Assembly (NCBI GenBank): GCA_040752115.1
Contig: JBFMFB010000021.1
Span: 1-43,854 of the forward strand
Reading direction: 5' to 3'
Source: JBFMFB01 sp040752115
Lineage (GTDB): Bacteria; Pseudomonadota; Gammaproteobacteria; Burkholderiales; Sulfuricellaceae
DNA length: 43,854 nt
The notes beneath the pieces were generated by a model that saw only the letters and a list, made by a program, of their open reading frames with translations, was not told where the DNA came from and did not search any database. The position numbers and the translations under genes are program-made. Of the stretch, positions 15,968-26,119 are shown piece after piece; positions within the stretch are counted from its first letter, which is position 1; every line of letters starts with the position of its first letter.

Positions 15968-17599
15968 AAACGAAATTTTTTCTTCCGCCAGCCGGAACGT
16001 TCCGCTGCCGTGCTCGTTTTCGACATGCAGAATCTTGTTGCCGATCCGGACGTGGACACCGCCGTGCACCTTCTGGCCGATCACGACTTTTGCGTTGTCG
16101 GCAAGGCTCAGCTGGGCCTGTAAAGTCTTCTTTTCCTCGGTGCATTCGGCGATGCCCAGCCGTAGTTTTTCGCGGGTGCGCTCTGCCTTTTGCAGGAGTT
16201 CGGGGTTGAACCGGCCGGGATGTTCCCCGGCGCGGCTAATCACCCGGGCAAGCTCCTCCTCTTCCTTTTCCAGTCGCTTCAGTCGCTGGGAAACGGCGTC
16301 GAGCTTCCCTTGGATCAGTGGATTGACGCCCACCTCGATGACGGTGTTCACGCCGGAGGGAGAGCCGGCGACGGCGGCCTGGACCAGAAGCGTGGCCCGC
16401 GTCCGGCCGCCGATGATATGCCCCTTATTTGAACCTTCTGCGCCCACCACGACCTGGTTGATCGCGGTGAGCCCGCTTTGCTCGACGGCTTCCCGGACGA
16501 CGATGCAGTTTCCTGCCTCAACCGAGGCGTTCTGGATAAAGCGTGCCGAGATCGACCCCCCGCAGCGGATGCGTGCGGCGTTGGTGTGAGTGTCGTCGCC
16601 ATGGCTCCTGATCTCTCCGTGCCCGATGATGCCGCCTTTGACCGTAATGTCGCCACCCGCCTCGATTTCCGCCGCTTCTACCATGCCGCCGACGATGACG
16701 TCCCCGGAGGCTTTGATCTTCATCCCGGATTTCACGTCCGCTGCGATGTTGACTGTGCCTTCAAAACTCAGGTTGCCGGTGGACAGGTCCACGTTCTGTA
16801 CCGACAGGGTCGGTTCCACCGTGACGCCGTTTTGGGCGTGCACGGGCTGGCCCCCGATTGCCGCTATGAGCAGGTTGCGGTCGTGAGGGGCGATGACGGC
16901 GCCACTGAGCCCGGGTGCAAAGGGGATTTCCTTTCCGGGCTGTTGCGGGACGGTTTCTCCCAGGACATTTTCGCCAGCCATTCCGGGGGTGGCCGGCAGC
17001 CGCCTCATGAGCTCGGTGCCGGCCTTGACGGTGACGAACAGACCCAGATCGCGGTAGTCGGCAATGCCGTGCTCATCCACTTTCGGGTGTCGTTCGGTCA
17101 TTTCCGGAATCAGGCTCTTGAATTCGGTGTCGTCACCAGGGACCGGCGGCCGCCCCCTGGCGACCAGCCGGGCCTCGACCTGCCCGGCTGCGAGGGACGC
17201 CTCGATTTCCGTATCCAGGATTCCGCTCACCACCCCCGCTGCTTTCAGGGCGTCGAGCACCTGCTGCCGGTCTGCCGCCCGGCCGCCGTATGGAGGCGTG
17301 ATGCTCAGGTATGCGGCCATTTTGTCCGAAGCGAGGGTGATGGAAACGCGGCCGTCCCGGCGCTCTCCGATATCGAACGAAAAGGGCTCGCTCGCGCTGC
17401 CGCATTTTTTGATCAGCTCGTCCAGCGCCTGTTTGTCCAGGAACAGTGCGCCGAATCCCTGCTCGGCCAATGCGGTCCTGATCCAGTCCGAATCGAGCGG
17501 CTGTCTTGCCTCGGGCGGAGTGAAAACCGCCTGAAGCGCCCTGCCGTCCTCGCTCAAACGAAAAGCCAAGCCCTTATCTGCTGGTTCTTCCTGGCCCAT
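15962..17599 (-). CDS. DUF342/FapA family protein
   Basis: A 545-residue cytoplasmic protein of the FapA family. The central part, about residues 170-400, is rich in short Gly/Val beta repeats such as IKASGDVIVGGMVEAAEIEAGGDITVKGGI, a right-handed beta-helix pattern also found in polymer-forming proteins. The C-terminal part (about 430-500) is a coiled coil rich in Lys and Glu (LDAVSQRLKRLEKEEEELA), followed by a small beta domain. The biochemical role of this family is poorly known. It is the last gene of a minus-strand group behind an HDOD gene (33-base gap), which suggests a shared signalling function. Confidence 0.8.
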   Translation of the reverse strand: MGQEEPADKGLAFRLSEDGRALQAVFTPPEARQPLDSDWIRTALAEQGFGALFLDKQALDELIKKCGSASEPFSFDIGERRDGRVSITLASDKMAAYLSITPPYGGRAADRQQVLDALKAAGVVSGILDTEIEASLAAGQVEARLVARGRPPVPGDDTEFKSLIPEMTERHPKVDEHGIADYRDLGLFVTVKAGTELMRRLPATPGMAGENVLGETVPQQPGKEIPFAPGLSGAVIAPHDRNLLIAAIGGQPVHAQNGVTVEPTLSVQNVDLSTGNLSFEGTVNIAADVKSGMKIKASGDVIVGGMVEAAEIEAGGDITVKGGIIGHGEIRSHGDDTHTNAARIRCGGSISARFIQNASVEAGNCIVVREAVEQSGLTAINQVVVGAEGSNKGHIIGGRTRATLLVQAAVAGSPSGVNTVIEVGVNPLIQGKLDAVSQRLKRLEKEEEELARVISRAGEHPGRFNPELLQKAERTREKLRLGIAECTEEKKTLQAQLSLADNAKVVIGQKVHGGVHVRIGNKILHVENEHGSGTFRLAEEKISFG

Positions 17600-17632
17600 C
17601 CAGAGTCCCCGATTTACGCCGTTGGCCCGCGC

Positions 17633-18490
17633 CTAGTTTTCCTGGAGCTTCTCGCAAATATCTTCTGTGAGATCGGCGACTTCATCTTGCGACAGCGCCA
17701 GGTAGTCAAGAACCCGGTTGCTTACCCTCAGCCACTCGCTGTCGTCATCCGAGCGTTGAGCAACGCTCGCAACGTATTCTGCGAGCCGCGTGATCGCGAT
17801 CAGCGCGCGCGCCTTTGGGTGAATCGCGGGGTTTGCGGACTCGTCAAGGATCGAATAATCATGGTGATGGAGAATTCCTTCGCATACCGGTTCGGGCAAG
17901 CACCAGGAGCGTGCGAGAAGGAAGCCGACCGTAGCATGGCTGGTGGCATGCCGTTCTTCTTCGGCAGCGGTGAATATTTTGTCTGCTGCGCTGCTTGCGA
18001 GGCGCAGGGTGTCCTGGTAGTCGGGGAATCTTTGCATCAGGAGCGGAATTCCACAATCCCGGAAGAGGCCGAACAAATGCGCTTCTTCTTTGGCAACATC
18101 CGGAACGCGGGCGCTGATGTAACTCGCTACCGTTGCGATCCTGCCGGCGCCGTCCCAGAAGCTCTCCAGCGACGCCGCGTTTCCCCCGAGGGTGTTGCGC
18201 AGCGACAGGCCGGTCACGATATTGCCAATGTTTCGCTGACCCAGGACGCTGACCGCCTGCGGCACCGAGCTGATTTTTTGCCGCAGCCCGAAGAATGGCG
18301 AGTTGACCGTTTTCAGTACGGCGGCTGAAAGACCGACGTCGTCGCCGATGATTTTGCCGATTTTGCGCAGGTCCGGACTGTCTTTGTGGTTTTCCTCCAT
18401 CAGCTGAGTGAGTGCCACCGGCCGAGGAGGAATGGCTATTGAGCCGAGGATCTTGCTTGCCTGGTCTTGCGCTATTTCCGTCGCTGACAT
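17633..18490 (-). CDS. HDOD domain signalling protein
   Basis: A 285-residue protein made almost only of an HDOD domain: IGKIIGDDVGLSAAVLKTVNSPFFGLRQKISS, GLFRDCGIPLLMQRFP and a HATVGFLLARSWCLPE...ILHHHDY stretch are typical. HDOD domains lack the full metal-binding set of HD hydrolases and act as regulatory scaffolds. The ATG at 18490 has an AGGAGCG ribosome site; a longer frame to 18538 has none. It is the second HDOD protein in the window and lies just upstream of the DUF342 gene on the same strand. Confidence 0.85.
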   Translation of the reverse strand: MSATEIAQDQASKILGSIAIPPRPVALTQLMEENHKDSPDLRKIGKIIGDDVGLSAAVLKTVNSPFFGLRQKISSVPQAVSVLGQRNIGNIVTGLSLRNTLGGNAASLESFWDGAGRIATVASYISARVPDVAKEEAHLFGLFRDCGIPLLMQRFPDYQDTLRLASSAADKIFTAAEEERHATSHATVGFLLARSWCLPEPVCEGILHHHDYSILDESANPAIHPKARALIAITRLAEYVASVAQRSDDDSEWLRVSNRVLDYLALSQDEVADLTEDICEKLQEN

Positions 18491-18589
18491 AAGACGCTCC
18501 TGATATTTTTCTTTTATGCGTGTGCGTGAACTTCGCACTGCGCATTTAACGCTATCCTCGTTTTCCCTGCAAGCATATGACGCGGCTGA

Positions 18590-19411
18590 TCAGCGTAGCC
18601 GCCTTTCCAGTTTTGCTTCGTGGAGGATGGCAGAGGCGATTTCCTCGATGGATTGGTCGGTCGAGTCGAGAAACGGGATGGTGTGGGCACGGAAAAGGGC
18701 TTCGGCTTGGCGTATCTCATATTGGCATGCCCTCAGCGAGGCGTAGTTGCTGTCCGGCTTGCGTGCCTGACGAATCTGGTGCAGGCGTTCAGGGCCGGTG
18801 GTGAGCCCGTACAGCTTGGCGCGGTAGGGGCGTAGTGCCGCAGGGAGCTGAGGCTCGTCGAAATCTTCCGCGGTCAGCGGATAGTTGGCTGCGCGGATGC
18901 CGTATTGCAGGGCGAGATACAGGCAGGTGGGCGTCTTGCCGGTGCGCGAGACGCCCACCAGGATGATGTCGGCATGCTGGAAATCGCGCGTGCTGGCGCC
19001 ATCATCGTGGGCCATGGTGAAGTTGATCGCATCCATGCGCTGCTTGAACACGGCCTCGTCATCCGTACCGCGGAAGCGTCCCGCCGCATGCGACGCTTCC
19101 GTTTCCAGCTCGACTTCGAGCATGGCGCTGAACGCTTCGAATACATCCAGTGTCAGTGCATTGCAGGCGGCGACGATTGCGCGGATTTCCGGATCGGCGA
19201 GCGAGCTGAATATCAGGGGGCGGGGGCCTTGGCGTTCCGCCTGCCTGATCTTCTCCCGTGCCGCCAGTGCCTTATCAACTGTATCGACAAAGGGTAAAGT
19301 GACCATATCGAATTGCAGTCCGGGAAACTGGGCGAGCAGGCTGTGGCCGAGCATCTCGGCGGTGATGCCGGTGCGGTCCGACACGAAGAAGGCGGTGCGC
19401 TTGTTGGGCAT
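18590..19411 (-). CDS. ppsR: PEP synthetase regulatory protein (bifunctional kinase/pyrophosphorylase)
   Basis: DUF299-family enzyme that switches PEP synthase off by ADP-dependent phosphorylation of a Thr and on again by Pi-dependent removal. The 273-residue product begins RTAFFVSDRTGITAEMLGHS and has a P-loop GVSRTGKT at residues 153-160. A conserved QRMDAINFTMAHDDG segment precedes it. The gene is divergent from ppsA with only 70 bases between starts, the usual arrangement, so regulator and target are probably expressed together. Confidence 0.95.
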   Translation of the reverse strand: MPNKRTAFFVSDRTGITAEMLGHSLLAQFPGLQFDMVTLPFVDTVDKALAAREKIRQAERQGPRPLIFSSLADPEIRAIVAACNALTLDVFEAFSAMLEVELETEASHAAGRFRGTDDEAVFKQRMDAINFTMAHDDGASTRDFQHADIILVGVSRTGKTPTCLYLALQYGIRAANYPLTAEDFDEPQLPAALRPYRAKLYGLTTGPERLHQIRQARKPDSNYASLRACQYEIRQAEALFRAHTIPFLDSTDQSIEEIASAILHEAKLERRLR

Positions 19412-19481
19412 TTCAGCTCTGCGAAGAACGCTTTCCGGACAGTGTAAGTCATTCCCTTTGATCCATCAAAGAAGGAGCGTC

Positions 19482-21887
19482 ATGGAAAATCGCTACATCG
19501 CCTGGTTCGACGAGCTCGGCATGAATGACGTGGGCAGCGTCGGCGGCAAGAACGCCTCGCTGGGCGAGATGTTCAATCGGCTGGCGCGTGCCGGGGTCCG
19601 CGTCCCCGGCGGTTTTGCCACCACCGCGGCGGCCTTCCGCGACTTTCTCGCCCATGCCGGTCTGACAGCCAGGATTGCCGCGGAACTCGATGCGCTCGAC
19701 GTTTCCGATGTGGAGAAGCTGGCCGCGATTGGAGCGAAGATTCGGAGATGGATCGAAGAAACGCCCTTTCCGCCGCACTTTGCGGGCCAGATTCTGGCGG
19801 CCTACGGCAAGCTTTCGCAGGGGGCTGGCGGCGAAGCGGCGGTGGCAGTGCGTTCCTCGGCCACGGCAGAAGATTTGCCGGATGCTTCTTTCGCCGGCCA
19901 GCAGGAAACCTATCTCAACATCTGCGGTGCCGAAGCCGTGCTGGCGGCGGTGAAAAAAGTATTCGCCTCGCTTTACAATGACCGCGCCATCGCTTATCGC
20001 GTACACCATGGTTTCGCTCATGCCCAAGTGGCGCTTTCCGCTGGCGTCCAGCGCATGGTGAGGAGCGACCTCGGCGCCTCGGGAGTGGTATTTACCCTGG
20101 ATACCGAATCCGGCTTCGATCAGGTGGTGTTCGTGACTTCAGCCTACGGTCTGGGGGAGACGGTGGTGCAGGGGGCGGTCAACCCCGACGAGTTCTATGT
20201 CCACAAGCCGATGCTGGAGAAGGGCAAGCTGGCGGTGTTGTCCCGCCAGATGGGAACGAAGGCGGTCAAGATGATTTTTGCCGGGGGTAATGAAGCCGGC
20301 CGTTCCACGATGACGGTGGAAGTGCCCGAGGCCGAGCGGCGCAGCTTTTCCCTGACCGACGCGGAGGTGATGGAGCTGGCGCGCTACGCGGTGGCGATCG
20401 AAAGGCATTACGGCCGGCCGATGGACATCGAATGGGGCAAGGACGGCATCGACGGGAAGCTGTACATCCTTCAGGCGAGGCCGGAGACGGTCAAGGCGCG
20501 CAGGGGTGCGGACAGCCTCATGCGTTACCGTCTGAAGGAGCATTCCGAAGTGCTGGTGACGGGCCGCGCCATCGGGCAGCGCATCGGCAGCGGCACGGTG
20601 CGGGTGGTCATGGATGTCGGCGATATGGCGCGTATCCGACAAGGCGACGTGCTCGTCACCGACATGACCGATCCGGACTGGGAGCCGGTGATGAAGCGTG
20701 CTTCCGCCATTGTCACCAACCGGGGCGGGCGCACCTGCCATGCCGCCATCGTGGCGCGGGAACTGGGCATTCCCGCAGTGGTGGGCTGCAATAACGCGAC
20801 CGAAGTTCTCAAGGAGGGCGATCCGGTGACGGTGTCCTGCGCCGAGGGGGAGGTCGGCTTTGTCTACAAGGGGATTCTCGGGGCCGAGGTGCTGAGCCTT
20901 TCGGCGGAAGCGCTGCCGCAGATTCCGGTCAAGATCATGATGAACGTCGGCAATCCCGAGCGGGCGTTCGATTTCCAGAGCCTGCCCAATGCCGGGGTGG
21001 GGCTGGCGCGGCTGGAGTTCATCATCAACCGCATGATCGGCATCCACCCCAAGGCACTGCTGGAATATCCCAACCTGCCTGACGACCTGCTGGCGACCGT
21101 GCGCGAGCACAGCGTGGGCTATGCTGATCCGATAAGCTTCTACGTGGACAAGCTGGCGGAGGGAGTGTCCACGCTGGCGGCGGCGTTCTGGCCGAAGCCG
21201 GTGATCGTTCGCCTGTCGGACTTCAAGTCCAACGAATACTCCAACCTCATCGGCGGCAGCCGCTATGAGCCGCACGAGGAAAACCCCATGCTCGGCTTTC
21301 GCGGCGCCTCGCGCTACGTGGCGGAATCGTTCCGCGACTGCTTCGAACTGGAATGCCGCGCCATGCGCAAGGTGCGCGAGGAGATGGGGCTGACCAACCT
21401 GGAGATCATGGTGCCGTTCACGCGCACCGTGGAGGAGGCGCGCCGGGTGGTGGAGCTGCTGGCCGAGAACGGCCTGAAGCGCGGCGAGAACGGCCTGCGC
21501 CTGATCATGATGTGCGAGATTCCCTCCAACGTCCTGCTGGCCGAGGATTTCCTGCAATACTTCGACGGCTTTTCCATCGGCTCCAACGATCTCACCCAGC
21601 TGACACTGGGGATCGATCGCGATTCCGGGCTGGTCGCCGAAGCCTTCGACGAGCGCAATCCGGCGGTGAAGGCGCTCCTGCGTCAGGCGATCCAGGCCTG
21701 CCGCCAGGCCGGCAAGTACATCGGCATCTGCGGCCAGGGTCCGTCGGATCACCCCGATCTGGCGCAGTGGCTGGTGGATGAGGGGATCGAAAGTCTGTCG
21801 CTCAACCCCGATACGGTGGTGGAAACCTGGCTGATGCTGGGAGAAAAAATCAGTAGCCCAGCGCCCGCGCGCCCTGATAAAAAGTGA
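19482..21887 (+). CDS. ppsA: Phosphoenolpyruvate synthase
   Basis: Converts pyruvate, ATP and water into PEP, AMP and Pi for gluconeogenesis. The 801-residue product (E. coli 792) has the N-terminal ATP-binding domain with VGGKNASLGEM and AVRSSATAEDLPDASFAGQQ. The mobile phosphohistidine domain carries GGRTCHAAIVARELGIPAVV, with its catalytic His. The C-terminal PEP/pyruvate domain holds GSNDLTQLTLGIDRD and ICGQGPSDHPD with its Cys. The ATG at 19482 follows GAAGGAG. The 3' end overlaps the convergent feoB by 38 bases, so no terminator separates them. Confidence 0.96.
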   Translation: MENRYIAWFDELGMNDVGSVGGKNASLGEMFNRLARAGVRVPGGFATTAAAFRDFLAHAGLTARIAAELDALDVSDVEKLAAIGAKIRRWIEETPFPPHFAGQILAAYGKLSQGAGGEAAVAVRSSATAEDLPDASFAGQQETYLNICGAEAVLAAVKKVFASLYNDRAIAYRVHHGFAHAQVALSAGVQRMVRSDLGASGVVFTLDTESGFDQVVFVTSAYGLGETVVQGAVNPDEFYVHKPMLEKGKLAVLSRQMGTKAVKMIFAGGNEAGRSTMTVEVPEAERRSFSLTDAEVMELARYAVAIERHYGRPMDIEWGKDGIDGKLYILQARPETVKARRGADSLMRYRLKEHSEVLVTGRAIGQRIGSGTVRVVMDVGDMARIRQGDVLVTDMTDPDWEPVMKRASAIVTNRGGRTCHAAIVARELGIPAVVGCNNATEVLKEGDPVTVSCAEGEVGFVYKGILGAEVLSLSAEALPQIPVKIMMNVGNPERAFDFQSLPNAGVGLARLEFIINRMIGIHPKALLEYPNLPDDLLATVREHSVGYADPISFYVDKLAEGVSTLAAAFWPKPVIVRLSDFKSNEYSNLIGGSRYEPHEENPMLGFRGASRYVAESFRDCFELECRAMRKVREEMGLTNLEIMVPFTRTVEEARRVVELLAENGLKRGENGLRLIMMCEIPSNVLLAEDFLQYFDGFSIGSNDLTQLTLGIDRDSGLVAEAFDERNPAVKALLRQAIQACRQAGKYIGICGQGPSDHPDLAQWLVDEGIESLSLNPDTVVETWLMLGEKISSPAPARPDKK

Positions 21888-23637
21888 AGCTGAGCACCCA
21901 CGCCAGGGTCAGCGGCCACGCGATGGCGAACAGGGTGAAAGCCAGGCTGCGCGATTCGCTGCGCAGCGTGGCGACGGTCGACAGGCAGGGAGTATAGATC
22001 AGGGTGAACAGCATGAAGCTGTAGGCCTGCACCCAATCGAGCTGGCTTGCCATTGCACTCATCAGGGCCGTGCCCTCCAGGCCGTAGATCACCGCCAGCG
22101 AGCCGATCACGATTTCCTTGGCGACGAAGCCGAAAATCAGGGCAATCGCCAGGTTCTGGGTGATGCCGAGCGGATCGAGTACCGGCGCCATGAAGCGGCC
22201 GATCATGCCGGCCCAGGTGCCGGGGCCGGCAGGCGCGGCGCTCAGGGGGAAGTGGGTCAGAATCCACACCAGGGCCACGCCGGCGACGATGAATTTGGTG
22301 GCGCGGTGCAGGAAGTGGCTCACCTCTACCCATCCGCGCAGGAACATCTGGCGTGGGGTGGGAAAGCGGTAGGGGGGCAGCTCCAGAATGAAGGGCTCGG
22401 TGTTGCGGAACTGCCTCTTGAACAGCAGCGCTGTGACGACGGCAGTGGCGAAGCTGAACAGGTACAGGCTGAATAGCACCAGCGGCGCAGCTTTGGGCGA
22501 GAACAGGGCGGCGGTGATGAACACGAACACCTGCAGCCGCGCCGAGCAGAGCGAGAACGGGATGGTGAGCATGGTGAGCAGGCGCAAGCTCCGCGAGCGC
22601 ATGACGCGCGTGCCCATCAGCGCCGGCACGTTGCAGCCGAAACCCATCAGCATCATGACGAAGCTGCGCCCATCCAGGCCCATCCGCGCCATCAGGGCGT
22701 CCATCAGGAACGCGGCTCGGGACAGGTAGCCGCTGTCTTCGATCAGCGCCATGAACAGGAAGAACAGCACGATCAGCGGCACGAAGGCGGCGACCGTGCC
22801 GACTCCGTTGTAGATACCGTCCAGCAGCAGCCCGGAAACCGGCGCGGGCAGTCCCGCCAGCAGCGGTTCCAGCGCCGCTCCGCGCAGCATCCCGAGCAGC
22901 CAGGCAACTCCGTCCTGCAGCGGCTTGCCGAGGAGGAACACCGCCTGGAAGGTGAGGTACATCACGCCGAAAAATGCCGGCAAGCCGAGCCACGGGTGCA
23001 GCAGCACGCGGTCGAGGCGGGTGCTGAAATGGTCCGGCAGTTGCGCCGGAACCTGCACCGCCTGCTTCAGCACCGATTCCATCGCGGATTCGATTTGCAT
23101 ATCCGCTTTCAACTGTTCGCAGATCGCTTCCGGGGTGACTTTGCGGCTGTCGTGCAGGGCCGCGGTGATGGCCTGTTGTGTATTGTGATAGTTGTTGCCG
23201 TATTTCGCGCTCAGCAGCAGCGTGGGCATGTCGAGCGCCCGCGACATCTTGGCGGTGTCCACGGTCACGCCGAATTTGCGCGCCTCGTCGGACATATTGA
23301 GCAGCAGCATGGCCGGCAAGCCGAGTTGCTTCGCCTGCAGGGCGAGGCTCAACTGCCGCTCGATCTGGGTGGCGTTGAGGATGATCAGCACCAGGTCGAC
23401 CGGGTTGTTTTCCAGGAAGTGGCGCACCACCAGCTCATCGTCGGAGAAGCCGTGGATGTCGTAGATGCCGGGCAGATCGACCAGCTCCACCATCTCGTTG
23501 CCGAGCAGCACCTTGGCGCCGAGCAGTTCCACGGTGATGCCTGGCCAGTTGCCGACGCGCGCAGAGGCGCCGGTCATGCGGTTGAAAAAAGTGGACTTGC
23601 CGGTATTCGGCATGCCCAGCAGGGCAATGCGCTTCAT
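21850..23637 (-). CDS. feoB: Ferrous iron transporter FeoB, short form
   Basis: Inner-membrane Fe(II) importer with an N-terminal G domain: G1 GMPNTGKST (8-16), ARVGNWPGITVE for G2, ELVDLPGIYD for G3 and LLNMSDEA for G4. The permease part starts near residue 210, with gate motifs GVGTVAAFVPLIVLFF and GFGCNVPALMGTR and later FGFVAKEIVIGSL. At 595 residues it is about 180 shorter than E. coli FeoB, with compact loops but an apparently complete helix set. It overlaps feoA by 4 bases. No feoC is present. Its 3' end overlaps ppsA by 38 bases. Confidence 0.94.
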   Translation of the reverse strand: MKRIALLGMPNTGKSTFFNRMTGASARVGNWPGITVELLGAKVLLGNEMVELVDLPGIYDIHGFSDDELVVRHFLENNPVDLVLIILNATQIERQLSLALQAKQLGLPAMLLLNMSDEARKFGVTVDTAKMSRALDMPTLLLSAKYGNNYHNTQQAITAALHDSRKVTPEAICEQLKADMQIESAMESVLKQAVQVPAQLPDHFSTRLDRVLLHPWLGLPAFFGVMYLTFQAVFLLGKPLQDGVAWLLGMLRGAALEPLLAGLPAPVSGLLLDGIYNGVGTVAAFVPLIVLFFLFMALIEDSGYLSRAAFLMDALMARMGLDGRSFVMMLMGFGCNVPALMGTRVMRSRSLRLLTMLTIPFSLCSARLQVFVFITAALFSPKAAPLVLFSLYLFSFATAVVTALLFKRQFRNTEPFILELPPYRFPTPRQMFLRGWVEVSHFLHRATKFIVAGVALVWILTHFPLSAAPAGPGTWAGMIGRFMAPVLDPLGITQNLAIALIFGFVAKEIVIGSLAVIYGLEGTALMSAMASQLDWVQAYSFMLFTLIYTPCLSTVATLRSESRSLAFTLFAIAWPLTLAWVLSFTFYQGARALGY

Positions 23638-23873
23638 GCGGCGATCAGCTTGACGTCGATGTTATGGGCATCGCTGCTCCGCAGCATGATGTCGGTCGTG
23701 CCGATCCTGACATGCAAAGGCCCGGCGAATTTCGCGCGGCGAATAAGCTCTACCTTGTTTCCGACCCGGAATCCCATCGCGGCCAGGCGATGGAAGAGCG
23801 CTTCGTCGGCATGCAGCGCGACGATGGTGGCACTGTCGCCGGGCGCAAGCGCAGATAAGCTTACCGTGGACAT
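23634..23873 (-). CDS. feoA: FeoA family protein
   Basis: A small SH3-like cytoplasmic partner of FeoB, 79 residues. Typical features are the N-terminal LSALAPGDSATIVAL, a central HRLAAMGFRVGNKVELIRR and a C-terminal GPLHVRIGTTDIMLRSSDA. It is the first gene of a two-gene feoAB operon, with its stop overlapping the feoB start. The upstream region has a candidate Fur box and promoter. Confidence 0.93.
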   Translation of the reverse strand: MSTVSLSALAPGDSATIVALHADEALFHRLAAMGFRVGNKVELIRRAKFAGPLHVRIGTTDIMLRSSDAHNIDVKLIAA

Positions 23874-23893
23874 GATCTGTAGTTTTATCTAGA

Positions 23894-23908
23894 TGATAAT
23901 GGTTCTTA
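23894..23908 (-). promoter_or_regulatory. Candidate Fur box upstream of feoA
   Basis: TGATAAT-G-GTTCTTA on the plus strand. The first half matches all seven positions of the 7-1-7 Fur consensus and the second half matches four of seven. It lies next to the -10 of the candidate feoA promoter, where a bound repressor would block transcription. Confidence 0.45.
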
Positions 23909-23936
23909 ATTATTCCATAAGCGTGGTTGTTTGCAA
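23909..23936 (-). promoter_or_regulatory. Candidate sigma-70 promoter of feoAB
   Basis: Read on the minus strand, TTGCAA (23936-23931) and AATAAT (23914-23909) are 16 bases apart, about 36 bases before the feoA start. The candidate Fur box directly follows the -10. Confidence 0.45.
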
Positions 23937-23980
23937 AGTATTTTTTCACCATTGGTCAGATGCGCTTAAATGCCTTGTAA

Positions 23981-24009
23981 TTGTTTGGGGGGGGCTTTTG
24001 CGGTATCAT
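23981..24009 (+). promoter_or_regulatory. Candidate sigma-70 promoter of pyrG
   Basis: TTGTTT (23981-23986), a 17-base spacer that begins with eight G, and TATCAT (24004-24009), 37 bases before the pyrG ATG. Spacing is ideal and the -10 matches five of six; the -35 is weak. Confidence 0.4.
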
Positions 24010-24046
24010 GTCATCCCGTCCAACGTCTAACAAATCCAATTTTTTC

Positions 24047-25145
<1,099 letters not shown>

Positions 25146-25149
<4 letters not shown>

Positions 25150-25979
25150 ATCTGTGCGGTTTCGAGGCTGGCCTCGACCATCCGCTGTTCCTGATTGCGG
25201 GGCCGTGCGTGATCGAATCCGAACAGCTCGCGCTGGACACGGCGGGTGAGTTGAAGGAAATCTGTGCAGCGGTCGGAATGAACTTCATCTACAAATCCTC
25301 CTACGACAAGGCCAATCGCAGTTCGGGAAAATCTTTCCGTGGCCTGGGCATGGACGAGGGGCTGAAGATACTGGCGGAAGTGAAGCGCCAGATCGGTGTG
25401 CCGGTGCTGACCGATATCCACGCCGTGGAGGAAATCCACGAGGTGGCGGCGGTGGTGGACGTGCTGCAGACCCCGGCGTTCCTGTGTCGCCAGACCGATT
25501 TCATCCACGCCGCGGCAAGCGCCGGCAAGCCGGTCAACATCAAGAAGGGGCAGTTCCTCGCCCCGTGGGACATGAAGCACGTGGTGGACAAGGCGCGCGA
25601 AGCCAACGGCGGCCAGGACAATATCATGGTGTGCGAGCGCGGTGTGTCGTTCGGCTACAACAATCTGGTGTCGGACATGCGCTCGCTTGCCGTGATGCGC
25701 GATACCGGCTGCCCGGTGGTGTTCGATGCCACCCACTCGGTGCAGCTTCCGGGCGGTCAGGGTGACAAGAGCGGCGGCCAGCGCGAGTTCGTGCCGGTGC
25801 TGGCGAGAGCGGCGGTGGCGAGCGGTATTTCCGGCCTGTTCATGGAAACCCACCCCGATCCCGACCGCGCCCTGTCGGATGGCCCCAACGCCTGGCCGCT
25901 GCCGAAGATGCGCGCGCTGCTCGAAACGCTGAAACAGATCGACGCGCTGGTGAAGCGCCAGGGGCTGGCGGAGTTTTAA
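25146..25979 (+). CDS. kdsA: 3-deoxy-8-phosphooctulonate synthase (KDO8P synthase)
   Basis: Condenses PEP and arabinose 5-phosphate into KDO 8-phosphate for LPS inner core. The 277-residue TIM barrel shows FLIAGPCVIESEQLA, YKSSYDKANRSSGKSFRG, KKGQFLAPWDM and a FDATHSVQLPGG stretch. Cys21 in AGPCVIES is the metal-ligand position of the metal-dependent class II enzymes; the metal-free E. coli type has Asn there. The start overlaps the pyrG stop by ATGA. The pyrG-kdsA-eno-ftsB order is common in Proteobacteria. Confidence 0.95.
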
Positions 25980-25981
25980 GG

Positions 25982-26079
25982 ATTAACCACGAATTGCACG
26001 AATGTTCACGAATGAACACAAATAGAACCACAAGCCATTCGTGAATATTCGCGCTGATTCGTGTCATTCGTGGTTAAAG
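25982..26079. repeat. TTCGTG-type inverted repeat between kdsA and eno
   Basis: The left arm (about 25982-26018) is made of CACGAAT units and starts TTAACCACGAAT. The right arm (about 26035-26079) is made of ATTCGTG units and ends ATTCGTGGTTAA. The outer 12 bases are perfectly complementary and the inner units pair imperfectly. It is related to the copies at 2803 and 29338. Confidence 0.75.
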
Positions 26080-26119
26080 TTTTTCGGTTTATAGCAACGA
26101 ACAAAGTTAAGGAAAAAGC

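Noticed and set aside
16478..18328. Plus-strand frame of 616 codons opposite the DUF342 and HDOD genes
   Set aside because: Antisense shadow; both minus-strand genes have clear domains and ribosome sites.
20139..21752. Minus-strand frame of 537 codons opposite ppsA
   Set aside because: Antisense to a catalytic gene with all motifs intact; composition is typical of shadows.
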